Positions 36,258 through 46,362 of a stretch of DNA of 64,000 nt are shown here, piece by piece (positions within the stretch are counted from its first letter, which is position 1; every line of letters starts with the position of its first letter). This DNA comes from Streptomyces sp. NRRL WC-3742 (lineage in GTDB: Bacteria; Actinomycetota; Actinomycetes; Streptomycetales; Streptomycetaceae), in NCBI RefSeq assembly GCF_000720635.1, contig NZ_JOCF01000026.1, positions 22,612 through 86,611 on the forward strand, given 5' to 3'. The notes under the pieces were generated by a model. It searched no databases and had not been told where the DNA came from. It worked only from the letters and a program-made list of their open reading frames with translations. The translations under genes and the position numbers were made by a program.

Positions 36258-37280
36258 ATGAGCTACCGGATTCCCTCGCCGCCGCCGTCCCTCGAGGAGT
36301 TGGCGAAGCGTCAGCAGAACGTCGTCACCGCGAGCCAGCTGCGCGCCCGGGGCGTGCCGGCCCGGGTCGTCACCGGGCACTGCCGCCGCGGCGGCCCCTG
36401 GCAGCGGCTGCTGCCGAGGGTCTACCTGCTGCAGTCCGGCGAGCCGACCCCGGAGCAGCGGATGTGGGCCGCGCTGCTGTACGCGGCGCAGAACGGCCGC
36501 GAGGAGGGCCGCCGCGCGGGCGCGGTGATCACCGGCACGGCTGCGCTGGCACTGTACGGCTTCGCCGCCGTGCCCCGCCTTCCGGCGGTGACCGGGGTGG
36601 ACGTCCTGGTGCCCCGCCAGCGCCGCCTCAAGGACGTCGGCGAGGTCCGGATCCTGCGTACGGAACGGGAGTTGGAGGCCCGCTCGGTGCACGGGCTGGC
36701 CTGCGCCCCGGTGGCCCGGGCGGTGGCCGACGCGCTGCTGGAGTGGACGGCGCAGCCGGGCGGTGGCGCGGCCCCGGTGCGCGAGGTGCTGCGCGAGGCC
36801 GTGGCCAGGACCGGGGGTGCCCGCACCGAAGGCCGCTGCACGGTACGGGAGTTGGTGGGGGAGCTCGCCGACTGCGGCCTGACGGCCGAACCGCAGGTGC
36901 GCGCCGCCCTGGACGAACTCCTCGCCGCCGAACGGGACTTCGTGCGCGAGGAGCTCCGCCGGCTGGCCGACCGGTGGCAGCTGCCCGTCCCGCTCGGGGC
37001 CCCCGAGCTGCGGATGCGCGGCGGCACGTACATCGCCGTCCCCGACCTGTACTGGCCGCACCGCGGCGTCGCCGTCGAGGTGGACTCGGACCTGCGCTGC
37101 GTGAGCGAGGGCGAGGCCGCCTGGGTGCGCGGCGGCCAGCACCGGATGGAGTACCTGGGCCTCCGGGTGGTGTACGTCTCCGGCGCCCGGCTCGCCGCCG
37201 AACCGGAGGCCGTCCGCGAGGAGCTGTGCGAGGCCCACCGGGTGGGCGGGACGGACGTGGTGGAACTGCTGGTGGTCTGA
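36258..37280 (+). CDS. AbiEi-antitoxin-like N-terminus with PD-(D/E)XK-like C-terminus
   Basis: This 340-residue protein has an N-terminal winged-helix resembling AbiEi antitoxins (RQQNVVTASQLRARGVPARVV, LLPRVYLLQS) and a middle domain (VLVPRQRRLKDVGEVRILRT). The C-terminal part resembles the DUF559/Vsr nuclease fold: VPDLYWPHRGVAVEVDSDLR (Asp then Glu-x-Asp) and LGLRVVYVSGARL. Such stand-alone proteins are frequent in actinobacteria and have no known toxin partner. ATG 36258 has GGGGATGG 7 bases upstream. It may be a DNA-binding regulator or nuclease. Function unproven. Confidence 0.7.
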   Translation: MSYRIPSPPPSLEELAKRQQNVVTASQLRARGVPARVVTGHCRRGGPWQRLLPRVYLLQSGEPTPEQRMWAALLYAAQNGREEGRRAGAVITGTAALALYGFAAVPRLPAVTGVDVLVPRQRRLKDVGEVRILRTERELEARSVHGLACAPVARAVADALLEWTAQPGGGAAPVREVLREAVARTGGARTEGRCTVRELVGELADCGLTAEPQVRAALDELLAAERDFVREELRRLADRWQLPVPLGAPELRMRGGTYIAVPDLYWPHRGVAVEVDSDLRCVSEGEAAWVRGGQHRMEYLGLRVVYVSGARLAAEPEAVREELCEAHRVGGTDVVELLVV

Positions 37281-37351
37281 CCCGAGCCCGAACGCCCCGA
37301 GCCGCCCCCGAACGCCCCGACCCGAGCCCGAACGCCCCGAGCCGCCCCCGA
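37281..37351. repeat. 40-bp tandem repeat
   Basis: A 40-base unit beginning CCCGAGCCCGAACGCCCCGA (37281-37320) is followed directly by a second copy matching for 31 bases. It fills the gap between two convergent genes. Confidence 0.8.
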
Positions 37352-37359
37352 GCCGCGCC

Positions 37360-37950
37360 CTACGAGCGGACGACCGGGCTGCCGACCAGCTCGACCCCGG
37401 CCTCCCGCAGCTCCTCCAGCGCCTCGGCGGTGGTCTGCGCCGACACCCCGGCGGTGAGGTCCAGCAGTACCCGGGTGCGGAACCCCGCCCGGGCGGCGTC
37501 CAGCGCGGTGGCGCGCACGCAGTGGTCGGTGGCGATGCCGACCACGTCGATCTCGTCGACCTGCCGCTCGCGCAGCCACTCCACCGGGCCGCGGTTGTTC
37601 TCGTCCAGCCCCTCGAAGCCGCTGTACGCCGCCGAGTAGGCGCCCTTGTCGAACACCGCCTCCACCGCGCCGGAGATCACCGCGGGCGCGAAGTTGGGGT
37701 GGAAGCCCACGCCCTCGGTGCCGGCCACGCAGTGCGGGGGCCAGCTGCGGACGAAGTCGGGTTCGACGGAGAAGTGGTCGCCCGGGTCGAGGTGGTGGTC
37801 GCGGGTGGCGAGGATGTGGTGGTAGCCGGGGGAGGACTCCGCGATCAGGTCGGTGATGGCGGCGGCCACCTCCGCGCCGCCGGCGACGGCCAGGCTGCCG
37901 CCCTCGCAGAAGTCGTTCTGCACGTCGACGACGATCAGTGCCCGGTGCAT
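37360..37950 (-). CDS. pncA: Nicotinamidase
   Basis: This 196-residue isochorismatase-fold enzyme turns nicotinamide into nicotinate for NAD salvage. The catalytic residues are visible: LIVVDVQNDF (Asp9), FDKGAYSAAYSGF (Lys) and GIATDHCVRAT (nucleophilic Cys near 140), plus the metal-binding TRDHHLDPGDHF. The length is normal. It lies downstream of the nicotinate phosphoribosyltransferase gene on the same strand (160-base gap), the next enzyme of the same pathway. Confidence 0.94.
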   Translation of the reverse strand: MHRALIVVDVQNDFCEGGSLAVAGGAEVAAAITDLIAESSPGYHHILATRDHHLDPGDHFSVEPDFVRSWPPHCVAGTEGVGFHPNFAPAVISGAVEAVFDKGAYSAAYSGFEGLDENNRGPVEWLRERQVDEIDVVGIATDHCVRATALDAARAGFRTRVLLDLTAGVSAQTTAEALEELREAGVELVGSPVVRS

Positions 37951-38109
37951 GGTTCGCGTCCTCGGATGTGGGAGTTCGGATGTATCGGATGTAGGAGTGG
38001 GGGAGTAGGGGAACTCTACGGCTGACTCTAGGGAGTGGCGCGCGGGGGCGGAAGGGTTGTGTCCGCCGCCCGTGCGCGCTCCCGGGTGCGCCCCGACCCC
38101 GGCGGGCCG

Positions 38110-39426
38110 TCAGACGAGGAGTTCGGTGGGGATGACCGCCTCGCCCTTGGAGAGCTGGGTGGCCGACAGGGGCAGGGCGGAGCGGGCGCGCACGTGGCGC
38201 TCGCGGGCGGCGGTCAGCGGCTCGCGCCCGACGGTCTCGCCGGCCTTCACCAGCGGCACCTGGATCAGGTGCGCCTCCAGGTCGGCCGGCACGGGACCGG
38301 TGCCGACGACCTCGGCCTCGGCCACGCCCTCGGCGTCGGGCCGGCGGGCGGCCCACTTGCGGCCGCCGACGCTGGTCTTGCCGCCGGCCGCGCGCTTGGC
38401 GACGGGGATCAGCGGCCCGCCGGGGCGCTCCTCGCGGGCGACGAGCTTGTAGACCATCGCGCAGGTGGGGTGCCCGCTGCCGGTGACGAGGCTGGTGCCG
38501 ACGCCGTAGCCGTCCACGGGCGCGGCGGCCAGGGCGGCGATGGCGTACTCGTCGAGGTCCGAGGTGACGATGATCCGGGTCTTGGAGGCGCCGAGTTCGT
38601 CCAGCTGGCGGCGCACCCGGTGGGCGAGCAGGGTGAGGTCACCGGAGTCGATGCGCACGGCGCCCAGTTCGGGCCCGGCCACCTCGACGGCGGTGCGGAC
38701 GGCCTCGCGCAGGTCGAAGGTGTCGACCAGCAGGGTGGTTCCCCTGCCCATCGAGGCGATCTGGGCGCGGAAGGCGTCCCGCTCGGTGTCGTGCACCAGG
38801 GTGAAGGCGTGCGCGGCCGTTCCGGTGGTCGGGATGCCGTGGGTGAAGCCGGCCGCGAGGTCGGAGGTGGCGGCGAACCCGGCGACGTACGCGGCGCGGG
38901 CGGCGGCCACGGCGGCCTGCTCGTGGGCCCGGCGGGCGCCCATCTCGATGACCGGACGGCCTCCGGCGGCGGCGGTCATCCGGGAGGCGGCAGCCGCGAT
39001 CGCCGAGTCGAAGTTGAGGATCGACAGGATGACGGTCTCCAGGATCACCGCCTCGGCGAAGCTGCCCTCGACGGTGAGCAGCGGCGAGCCGGGGAAGTAG
39101 ACCTCGCCCTCGGGGTAGCCGTGGATGTCGCCGCGGAAGCGGTAGCCGGAGAGGAAGGAGAGGGTGTCCTCGTCGACGACGCCCTGGGAGGCGAGCCAGT
39201 CCAGTTGGGCGGTGTCGAAGCGGAAGTTCTCGACCGCGTCGAGCACCCGGCCGGTGCCGGCCATGACGCCGTAGCGGCGGCCGGAGGGCAGGCGCCGGGT
39301 GAACACCTCGAAGACGGATCGGCGGTGCGCGGCTCCGCTGCGCAGGGCGGCCTGCAGCATGGTGAGCTCGTAGCGGTCGGTGAGGAGCGCGGTCGACGCG
39401 GCCGCGCGCACTGAAGTGGCGTCCAT
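38110..39426 (-). CDS. pncB: Nicotinate phosphoribosyltransferase
   Basis: This 438-residue enzyme makes nicotinate mononucleotide from nicotinate and PRPP in NAD salvage. Family motifs are present: LLTDRYELTMLQAALRSG at the N-terminus, FEVFTRRLPSGRRYGVMAG, GARRAHEQAAVAAARAAYVA, LVDTFDLREAV, VRIDSGDL and VTSDLDEYAIA. ATG 39426 is the first start matching the family. The palindrome at 39444-39460 lies just upstream and may be an operator. The nicotinamidase gene follows downstream. Confidence 0.93.
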   Translation of the reverse strand: MDATSVRAAASTALLTDRYELTMLQAALRSGAAHRRSVFEVFTRRLPSGRRYGVMAGTGRVLDAVENFRFDTAQLDWLASQGVVDEDTLSFLSGYRFRGDIHGYPEGEVYFPGSPLLTVEGSFAEAVILETVILSILNFDSAIAAAASRMTAAAGGRPVIEMGARRAHEQAAVAAARAAYVAGFAATSDLAAGFTHGIPTTGTAAHAFTLVHDTERDAFRAQIASMGRGTTLLVDTFDLREAVRTAVEVAGPELGAVRIDSGDLTLLAHRVRRQLDELGASKTRIIVTSDLDEYAIAALAAAPVDGYGVGTSLVTGSGHPTCAMVYKLVAREERPGGPLIPVAKRAAGGKTSVGGRKWAARRPDAEGVAEAEVVGTGPVPADLEAHLIQVPLVKAGETVGREPLTAARERHVRARSALPLSATQLSKGEAVIPTELLV

Positions 39427-39443
39427 GAGGATGATGCTACTAC

Positions 39444-39460
39444 CACTTAGCGTCAAAGTG
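39444..39460. promoter_or_regulatory. Inverted repeat between pncB and clpS
   Basis: CACTT-N7-AAGTG, 18 bases upstream of the pncB start and overlapping TTGACG (a minus-strand -35-like hexamer at 39450-39455). It is a candidate operator for NAD-salvage control. No NrtR gene is nearby. Confidence 0.4.
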
Positions 39461-39535
39461 ACGATTTCTCGTGCTGTGCACCGGGGCGGAATCGCCCGGG
39501 GGTCCCCCGGATGGCAGCATGGGGCAGGAGGGGTC

Positions 39536-39595
39536 ATGGACGGGGTAATGGACGAGAGCGCAGACGCCTGCGCGGCGAAGGAGGCCCGGCGGTGA
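39536..39595 (+). CDS. Possible 19-residue leader ORF coupled to clpS
   Basis: ATG 39536 directly follows GGAGGGG, and the frame runs 19 codons to a TGA that overlaps the clpS GTG as GTGA. The peptide is acidic with an Ala/Lys end. Whether it is translated is unknown; it could couple or tune clpS translation. Confidence 0.35.
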   Translation: MDGVMDESADACAAKEARR

Positions 39596-39885
39596 GTGTC
39601 GCGCCCGTGGAGATCGAGCGCCCGGAGGTCGAAGGACAACCGGTGCTCGAACCGGACACGCCCTGGGTGACCATCGTGCACAACGACCCGGTCAACCTGA
39701 TGAGCTACGTCCAGCACGTCTTCCAGGCTTACTTCGGCTACCCGAAGGACAAGGCCCGCAAGCTCATGATGGACGTGCACACCAAGGGCCGGGCAGTGGT
39801 CTCCAGCGGCACCCGCGAGGAGATGGAGCGGGACGTGCAGGCCATGCACGGCTACGGCCTCTGGGCCACGCTCCAGCACGACTGA
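39592..39885 (+). CDS. clpS: ATP-dependent Clp protease adaptor ClpS
   Basis: This 97-residue adaptor brings N-end-rule substrates to the ClpAP/ClpCP protease. The family core is clear: PWVTIVHNDPVNLMSYV (HNDP motif), FGYPKDKARKLMMDVHTKGRAVV, EMERDVQAMHGYGLWATL. GTG 39592 has GAAGGAGG 8-9 bases upstream. The DUF2017 gene follows 70 bases later, the usual actinobacterial pairing. Confidence 0.95.
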   Translation: MSVAPVEIERPEVEGQPVLEPDTPWVTIVHNDPVNLMSYVQHVFQAYFGYPKDKARKLMMDVHTKGRAVVSSGTREEMERDVQAMHGYGLWATLQHD

Positions 39886-39955
39886 TCCCACCCGCATCCG
39901 CGGGAGACCGAACCCGCGGGGGACCGAGACGACGAGGACGGGCTGACCGATACAG

Positions 39956-40531
39956 ATGGCCGCATTGTTCGAGAGCACCGGAGACGGCGGCGCCGCGCTC
40001 GCGCTGGACGAGCTGGAGGTCGCCATCCTGCGCACCTTCGAGGTGCAGATGCTGGAACTGATCGGCCCCGGCCCGGGCGGCGAGGACGGCGGCGACCCGC
40101 TGGCCGCGCTGTTCGCCGAGGGGCCGACGGAGGCGCCTGCCGATCCGGCGCTGGCCCGGCTCTTCCCCGACGCCTACGGCGACCCGGGCAAGCCGGAGGA
40201 CGCCGAGAGCAGGGAGGCGTCCGGCGAGTTCCGCCGCTACACCGAGCCCGACCTGCGCACCCGCAAGCGCGAGGACGCCCTTGCCGTCGTCCACTCGCTG
40301 AACGGCTTCGGTGACGGGGGCCTGCTGAAGCTGGCGGCCCCCGAGTGCCTGCACTGGCTCGGCGCGCTGAACGACGTACGGCTCGTCCTCGGCTCCCGGC
40401 TGGAGGTCACCGAGGAGGACGAGCAGGGCCTCTACGACCTGCCGGACGGCGACGAGCGCAAGCCGCTGGTCGTGGCCTACCTCTGGTTCGGCGCGCTCCA
40501 GGAGTCGCTGCTGGAGGCGATCGCGGACTGA
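39956..40531 (+). CDS. DUF2017 protein
   Basis: This 191-residue cytoplasmic protein matches DUF2017, found almost always beside clpS in actinobacteria. It begins MAALFESTGDGGAALALDELE, has a central acidic region and ends in LKLAAPECLHWLGALNDVRLVLGSRL and YLWFGALQESLLEAI. It may help ClpS or regulate proteolysis, but the function is unproven. It ends before a strong terminator, so clpS and this gene form a two-gene operon. Confidence 0.88.
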   Translation: MAALFESTGDGGAALALDELEVAILRTFEVQMLELIGPGPGGEDGGDPLAALFAEGPTEAPADPALARLFPDAYGDPGKPEDAESREASGEFRRYTEPDLRTRKREDALAVVHSLNGFGDGGLLKLAAPECLHWLGALNDVRLVLGSRLEVTEEDEQGLYDLPDGDERKPLVVAYLWFGALQESLLEAIAD

Positions 40532-40551
40532 TCCTGCCCGCCTCCGGGCAC

Positions 40552-40597
40552 GCCCCGGTCGAATCGTCCAGTATCTGGACGGTCGGCCGGGGCTTTT
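40552..40597 (+). terminator. Intrinsic terminator after clpS operon
   Basis: GCCCCGG (40552-40558) pairs with CCGGGGC (40587-40593), an inner CGTCCA/TGGACG stem extends it, and TTTT follows at 40594-40597. This is one of the clearest rho-independent terminators in the window. Confidence 0.88.
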
Positions 40598-40717
40598 CCG
40601 TTCAAAACGGGCGAAACCCTATCAGTACATGCTCAAATATCGCTCAGATGAACACCGCTGTCCGAACGCTCCGTGGTACGACTTCCCCACCCCACGAGAC
40701 CCACCAGGACGGTTCCC

Positions 40718-42172
40718 ATGGCCGAGAAGCCGTATGACCAAGTCGTCGACACCGCACCGGACGAGGAGGGGTACGAGCGGGGACTGGGCAGCCGTCAGAT
40801 CCAGATGATCGCCATCGGCGGGGCGATCGGCACGGGCCTCTTCCTCGGCGCCGGCACCGCGATCTCCAAGTCCGGGCCGAGCCTGATCCTCTCCTACGCC
40901 GTCGCCGGCGTGGTCATCTTCGCGATCATGCGCGCCCTGGGCGAACTGCTCACCTACCGCCCCGTCTCCGGCAGTTTCGCCGAGTACGCCCGCGAGTTCC
41001 TCGGCCCCTTCGCCGGCTACGTCACCGGCTGGACGTACTGGCTCTTCTGGGTCGTCACCGGCATGGCCGAGACCACCGCCGCCGCCGTCTACGTCCGCTT
41101 CTGGGCCCCCGACATCCCCCAGTGGCTCAGCGCCCTGGTCTTCCTGGTCATCCTCTACGCGGCCAACCTGATCTCCGTGAAGCTGTTCGGCGAGATCGAG
41201 TTCTGGTTCTCCATGGTCAAGGTCACCGCCATCATCGGCATGATCCTCATCGGCATCGGCGTCCTGACCCTCGGCTTCAGCAAGGCCGGTGACACCGCGT
41301 CGGTCACCCACCTCTGGCAGAACGGCGGCTTCTTCCCCAAGGGCATCGGCGCCACCGTGATGACCCTGCAGATCGTCATGTTCGCCTACCTCGGCGTCGA
41401 ACTCGTCGGCGTCACCGCGGGCGAGAGCGAGAACCCCCGGAAGACCCTCCCGCGCGCCATCAACACCCTGCCCTGGCGCATCGCGCTGTTCTACATCGGC
41501 GCCCTGGCCGTCATCCTCTCCCTCGTCCCGTGGACCGAATTCCAGCCCGGCGTCAGCCCGTTCGTCGCCGCCTTCGGCAAGATCGGCATCCCCGCGGCCG
41601 CCGGCATCATCAACTTCGTCGTGCTCACCGCGGCCCTGTCCTCCTGCAACTCCGGCATGTACTCCACCGGCCGCATGCTGCGTGACCTCGCCCTGCGCGG
41701 ACAGGCCCCCGGCCGGCTCACCGCGCTCAACACCCGCCGCACCCCGGCGTTCGCGATCACCGTCTCCTGCCTGCTGATGGGTGCCGGCGTGATCCTCAAC
41801 CGCCTCGTCCCGGAGCGGGCGTTCGAGTACATCACCTCCGTCGCCACCGTCTGCGGCATCTGGACCTGGGCGATGATCCTCGTCTCCCAGATCCGCTACC
41901 GGAAGGCGTGGAAGGGCGGCCACCTGCCGCCGCCCACCTTCAAGGCCCCCGGCGGCACCTGGACCAGCTGGGCCGCCCTCGCCTTCCTCGCGATGGTCGT
42001 GGTCCTCATCGCCCTCGACAAGGACAACCGCATCTCCCTGTACGTCTTCCCCTGCTGGGCGCTGCTCCTCGTCGTCGGCTACCAGGTGCTCAAGCGCCGC
42101 AACCCGCAGGCCGTCCACGGCCTCGCCCACGACCACCTGCACGCCCGCGACGGAAACGTGGACACCCACTGA
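40718..42172 (+). CDS. APC-family amino acid permease
   Basis: This 484-residue protein has twelve membrane helices and the amino acid permease signature: GLGSRQIQMIAIGGAIGTGL near residues 19-38, then SYAVAGVVIFAIMRALGELL, FLGPFAGYVTGWTYWLFWVV and VELVGVTAGESENPRKTLPRA. It resembles the GabP/ProY/AroP group of proton symporters for amino acids. Substrate cannot be decided. ATG 40718 has AGGACGG 6 bases upstream. A JAMM protease gene follows 54 bases later, the first gene of the cysteine block. Confidence 0.92.
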   Translation: MAEKPYDQVVDTAPDEEGYERGLGSRQIQMIAIGGAIGTGLFLGAGTAISKSGPSLILSYAVAGVVIFAIMRALGELLTYRPVSGSFAEYAREFLGPFAGYVTGWTYWLFWVVTGMAETTAAAVYVRFWAPDIPQWLSALVFLVILYAANLISVKLFGEIEFWFSMVKVTAIIGMILIGIGVLTLGFSKAGDTASVTHLWQNGGFFPKGIGATVMTLQIVMFAYLGVELVGVTAGESENPRKTLPRAINTLPWRIALFYIGALAVILSLVPWTEFQPGVSPFVAAFGKIGIPAAAGIINFVVLTAALSSCNSGMYSTGRMLRDLALRGQAPGRLTALNTRRTPAFAITVSCLLMGAGVILNRLVPERAFEYITSVATVCGIWTWAMILVSQIRYRKAWKGGHLPPPTFKAPGGTWTSWAALAFLAMVVVLIALDKDNRISLYVFPCWALLLVVGYQVLKRRNPQAVHGLAHDHLHARDGNVDTH

Positions 42173-42226
42173 CCGAGGCTCGGACGCCCCGGCGAAGGCG
42201 CGCCGGGGCGTGTCTATCCTGACCAC

Positions 42227-42658
42227 ATGCTGACCATCACCCGAGAACTCCGCGACCGGATCGTGGCCCACGCCCGCGCCGACCACCCGGACGAAGCCTG
42301 CGGCGTGGTCGCCGGACCGGCCGGCAGCGACCGGCCCGAGCGGTTCATCCCGATGCTCAACGCCGCCCGCTCGCCCACCTTCTACGAGTTCGACTCGGGC
42401 GACCTGTTCAAGCTGCACCGCGAGATGGACGACCGCGACGAGGAGTTCGTGATCGTCTACCACTCGCACACCGCCACCGAGGCGTACCCCTCCCGCACCG
42501 ACGTGAGCTACGCCTCCGAGCCCCAGGCCCACTACGTCCTCGTCTCCACCGCCGAAGGCCACGGCGAGGACGATCCGTACCAGTTCCGCTCGTTCCGCAT
42601 CCTGGACGGCGAGATCACAGAGGAAGACGTCCAGGTCGTCGAGGCTTACCCGGCCTGA
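42227..42658 (+). CDS. mec: JAMM metalloprotease of the CysO pathway
   Basis: This 143-residue protein matches Mec, the JAMM-fold zinc protease that frees cysteine from the carrier protein CysO. The JAMM residues are complete: Glu23 (PDEACGVV), His79 and His81 (VYHSHTATEAYPSRTD), Ser89 and Asp92. The cysO and cysM genes follow downstream, as in mycobacteria. The start ATG 42227 is the first codon after the permease. The role is protein-bound cysteine synthesis, which does not need free sulfide. Confidence 0.93.
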   Translation: MLTITRELRDRIVAHARADHPDEACGVVAGPAGSDRPERFIPMLNAARSPTFYEFDSGDLFKLHREMDDRDEEFVIVYHSHTATEAYPSRTDVSYASEPQAHYVLVSTAEGHGEDDPYQFRSFRILDGEITEEDVQVVEAYPA

Positions 42659-42678
42659 CCAGCACCCACCTGGACGCG

Positions 42679-42710
42679 GCCCGCCGACCCCGTGCGAGCG
42701 GTCGGCGGGC
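42679..42710 (+). terminator. Hairpin after mec
   Basis: GCCCGCCGACC pairs with GGTCGGCGGGC around a 10-base loop, an 11-bp stem. It separates mec from the cysO leader, so cysO-cysM has its own promoter. Confidence 0.65.
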
Positions 42711-42785
42711 CCGTGTCGTCTCACCCCTGGGAACGGGAACATCCGCACCATGAGACGGGCATGTCCCCGCGGGCCCGGGAATCTA

Positions 42786-42791
42786 TACGAT
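42786..42791 (+). promoter_or_regulatory. -10 element before the cysO leader peptide
   Basis: TACGAT ends 6 bases before ATG 42798, so the leader peptide message probably starts at its own start codon (leaderless). Confidence 0.45.
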
Positions 42792-42793
42792 GA

Positions 42794-44353
<1,560 letters not shown>

Positions 44354-44362
44354 CTCCGGCCC

Positions 44363-44836
44363 CTAGCTCCGGCCCTGGACCTCGCGTTGGACGCGGGCCC
44401 AGACCTGCCCGTCCACCGTGCCCGTACGGCGGCGGAAGTCCCGCAGCGGCACCTCGCGCAGCTCGTCCGTCTCCAGCCAGCTCGCCCGCCCCTGGCGGTC
44501 GCCCGTCGAACCGGGCGGCAGCGCCAGCACCCCGGGGCGGGCGTGCTGCTTGCTGGTGATCTTCGCGACCGTCGCCGTCCGGCCGTTCACCCGCAGCACC
44601 AGGCAGGGGCGGTCCTTCGCGCCCGGGCCGTCCTCGAACGGCACCTGCGCCCACCAGATCTCCTGCGGACGCGGGCCCGTCGTCCGCGGCCCGGCCGCGC
44701 GCGGAGCGGCGGACGTCCGCGGTGCGGCAGCCGTACGGGAACGCCGTACCAGTGCCCCCGCGACGGCCGCGACCACGGCCACGCCCACCACCGCCAGGAC
44801 CAGCAGGACACCGCTCAGACCACTCATGCCACTCAT
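44363..44836 (-). CDS. Membrane-anchored PemK/MazF-like protein
   Basis: This 157-residue protein starts with one membrane helix (GVLLVLAVVGVAVVAAVAGAL, residues 8-28), then a basic linker and a PemK/MazF-like domain: QEIWWAQVPFEDGPGAKDRPCLVLR, TSKQHARPGVLALP and WLETDELREVPLRDFRRRTG. MazF toxins are RNases made with an antitoxin. No antitoxin gene is next to it, and the membrane anchor is unusual, so a toxin role is doubtful. It is convergent with cysM, 9 bases from its stop. ATG 44836 is the first of two close ATG codons. Confidence 0.8.
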   Translation of the reverse strand: MSGMSGLSGVLLVLAVVGVAVVAAVAGALVRRSRTAAAPRTSAAPRAAGPRTTGPRPQEIWWAQVPFEDGPGAKDRPCLVLRVNGRTATVAKITSKQHARPGVLALPPGSTGDRQGRASWLETDELREVPLRDFRRRTGTVDGQVWARVQREVQGRS

Positions 44837-45018
44837 TCCGCGAACCGTACCGGCCCGGCGGCGGGCGCGACCACCGTGACCGGAGTGACCGGTGGCCATT
44901 TGTCCGCACGGTGCTCCCGGTTCGTCACGGATCTGCCACGGCGCCCGTTCTGCCGTGAACACCACAGAACGCCCGGAAAAGCTGCCTCACGACACCCGCC
45001 CCGCCCCCGGAGGTGCCC

Positions 45019-45204
45019 GTGAGGAACGACCTGTGGTCCTACGGCGAGATCGCCCGCCACATCAACGTCCAGCCCGAGACCGTCCGCAACTACCGCCGCC
45101 ACGGCCTGCTGCCCGACCCGGACGTCATCGACGGCAGCGGCCACCCCCGCTGGTACCCGGACACCATCCGCGCCTGGGCCCGCAACCGCCCCCGCAGTCG
45201 CTGA
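45019..45204 (+). CDS. Small MerR-like helix-turn-helix protein
   Basis: This 61-residue protein is little more than a helix-turn-helix: WSYGEIARHINVQPETVRNY followed by RRHGLLPDPDVIDG and a basic end. The pattern matches the MerR/BldC-type DNA-binding fold without an effector domain. GTG 45019 has GGAGG 5 bases upstream; GTG 45013 overlaps that site. It is a single gene. Targets are unknown, but BldC-like small proteins in Streptomyces control development. Confidence 0.75.
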   Translation: MRNDLWSYGEIARHINVQPETVRNYRRHGLLPDPDVIDGSGHPRWYPDTIRAWARNRPRSR

Positions 45205-45391
45205 TCACCGCCGCTCCGCGCGCGGCCCCACCCTTCTGGTGATTCCAGCCACAGCCCGGCACGGGGACGGGGGCAAAGTGCCCCGCCGCCCTTACCCTCG
45301 ACACACCAAAGCAGTGCTACCGGCCGGTCCACCCGGCCCGGCCTGCCGTTTTCCAGCAGCAGCCAGGACGTGTCGGGGCGGAGGGGCTCGG

Positions 45392-46138
45392 ATGAAACTG
45401 ACCGTGGTGGGGTGTTCGGGGAGCTTCCCGTCCGCCGACTCCCCCTGCTCCAGCTACCTCGTCGAGGCGGACGGCTACCGCATCGTCCTCGACCTCGGCA
45501 ACGGAGCCCTCGGCGCGCTGCAGAAGTACACGGGCCTGTACGACGTCGACGCCGTGCTCCTCAGCCACCTGCACGCCGACCACTGCGTCGACCTGTGCGC
45601 CTACTGGGTCGCCCGCAACTACCGCGCCGAAGGCTGCCCCGAACTCCTGCCCGTCTACGGCCCCCCCGGCACCGCCGAACGCCTCGCCCGCGCCTACGAC
45701 ATGCCGGAGAACCCGGGGATGAAGGAGGTCTTCGAGTTCCGCACCCTCACCCCCGGCACCTTCCGCCTCGGCCCGTTCCGCGTCGACGTCGCCCGCGTCA
45801 ACCACCCCGTCGACGCCTTCGCCTTCCGCGTCGAGCACGACGGCCGCTCCCTCGTCTACTCCGGCGACACCGGCGAGAGCGCCGAACTCGTCGAACTCGC
45901 CCGCGACACCGACCTGTTCCTCTGCGAAGCCGCCTACATCGACGGCCGCGACACCTACCGGGCCGTCCACCTCAACGGCCGCGAGGCCGGCGAACACGCC
46001 ACCGCCGCCGGCGCCCGCCGGCTCGTCCTCACCCACATCCCCCCGTGGACGGACGCCGAGCACAACCGCCGCGACGCCGCGGCCGCCTACGACGGACCGG
46101 TCGACCTCGCCGCGCCCGGCGCGGTGTACGAGATCTGA
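45392..46138 (+). CDS. Metallo-beta-lactamase-fold hydrolase
   Basis: This 248-residue protein has the metallo-beta-lactamase metal motif LSHLHADHCVD near residue 64 (HxHxDH), a second His in VARVNHPVDAFAF, and the Asp in VYSGDTGES, followed by LVLTHIPPW. The pattern resembles RNase Z/phosphodiesterase-like members of the fold. The same gene is found next to cysM in Streptomyces, but its substrate is unknown. ATG 45392 has a GAGGGG 6 bases upstream. Confidence 0.85.
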   Translation: MKLTVVGCSGSFPSADSPCSSYLVEADGYRIVLDLGNGALGALQKYTGLYDVDAVLLSHLHADHCVDLCAYWVARNYRAEGCPELLPVYGPPGTAERLARAYDMPENPGMKEVFEFRTLTPGTFRLGPFRVDVARVNHPVDAFAFRVEHDGRSLVYSGDTGESAELVELARDTDLFLCEAAYIDGRDTYRAVHLNGREAGEHATAAGARRLVLTHIPPWTDAEHNRRDAAAAYDGPVDLAAPGAVYEI

Positions 46139-46362
46139 ATCGGCCCAGGTCGGACGGGGTTTCGAAGATCCCCGAAAAAACCTCGGAACCCACCTGCAAC
46201 CCCCGGGGCACCCGCACGTCCTAGTGGATGAGAGGCGGGAACACCGCCGCACCGGCCGGCCCATCGGGCACGGCCGCGACACACACCCATCGACCAGGCT
46301 TGCTTCGTGCTGCCCGGATGCGGCTCGGCCGTGCCGGAACGCAGAATCCAGGGGGGATTCCC

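Noticed and set aside
36010-37280. Integrated plasmid or prophage around the AbiEi-like gene
   Set aside because: No integrase, replication, or transfer gene was seen, and the nearby tRNA genes are far away.
44584-44837. Toxin-antitoxin pair around the PemK/MazF-like gene
   Set aside because: No small antitoxin-type gene lies next to it on either side; the neighbours are cysM and a MerR-like gene.
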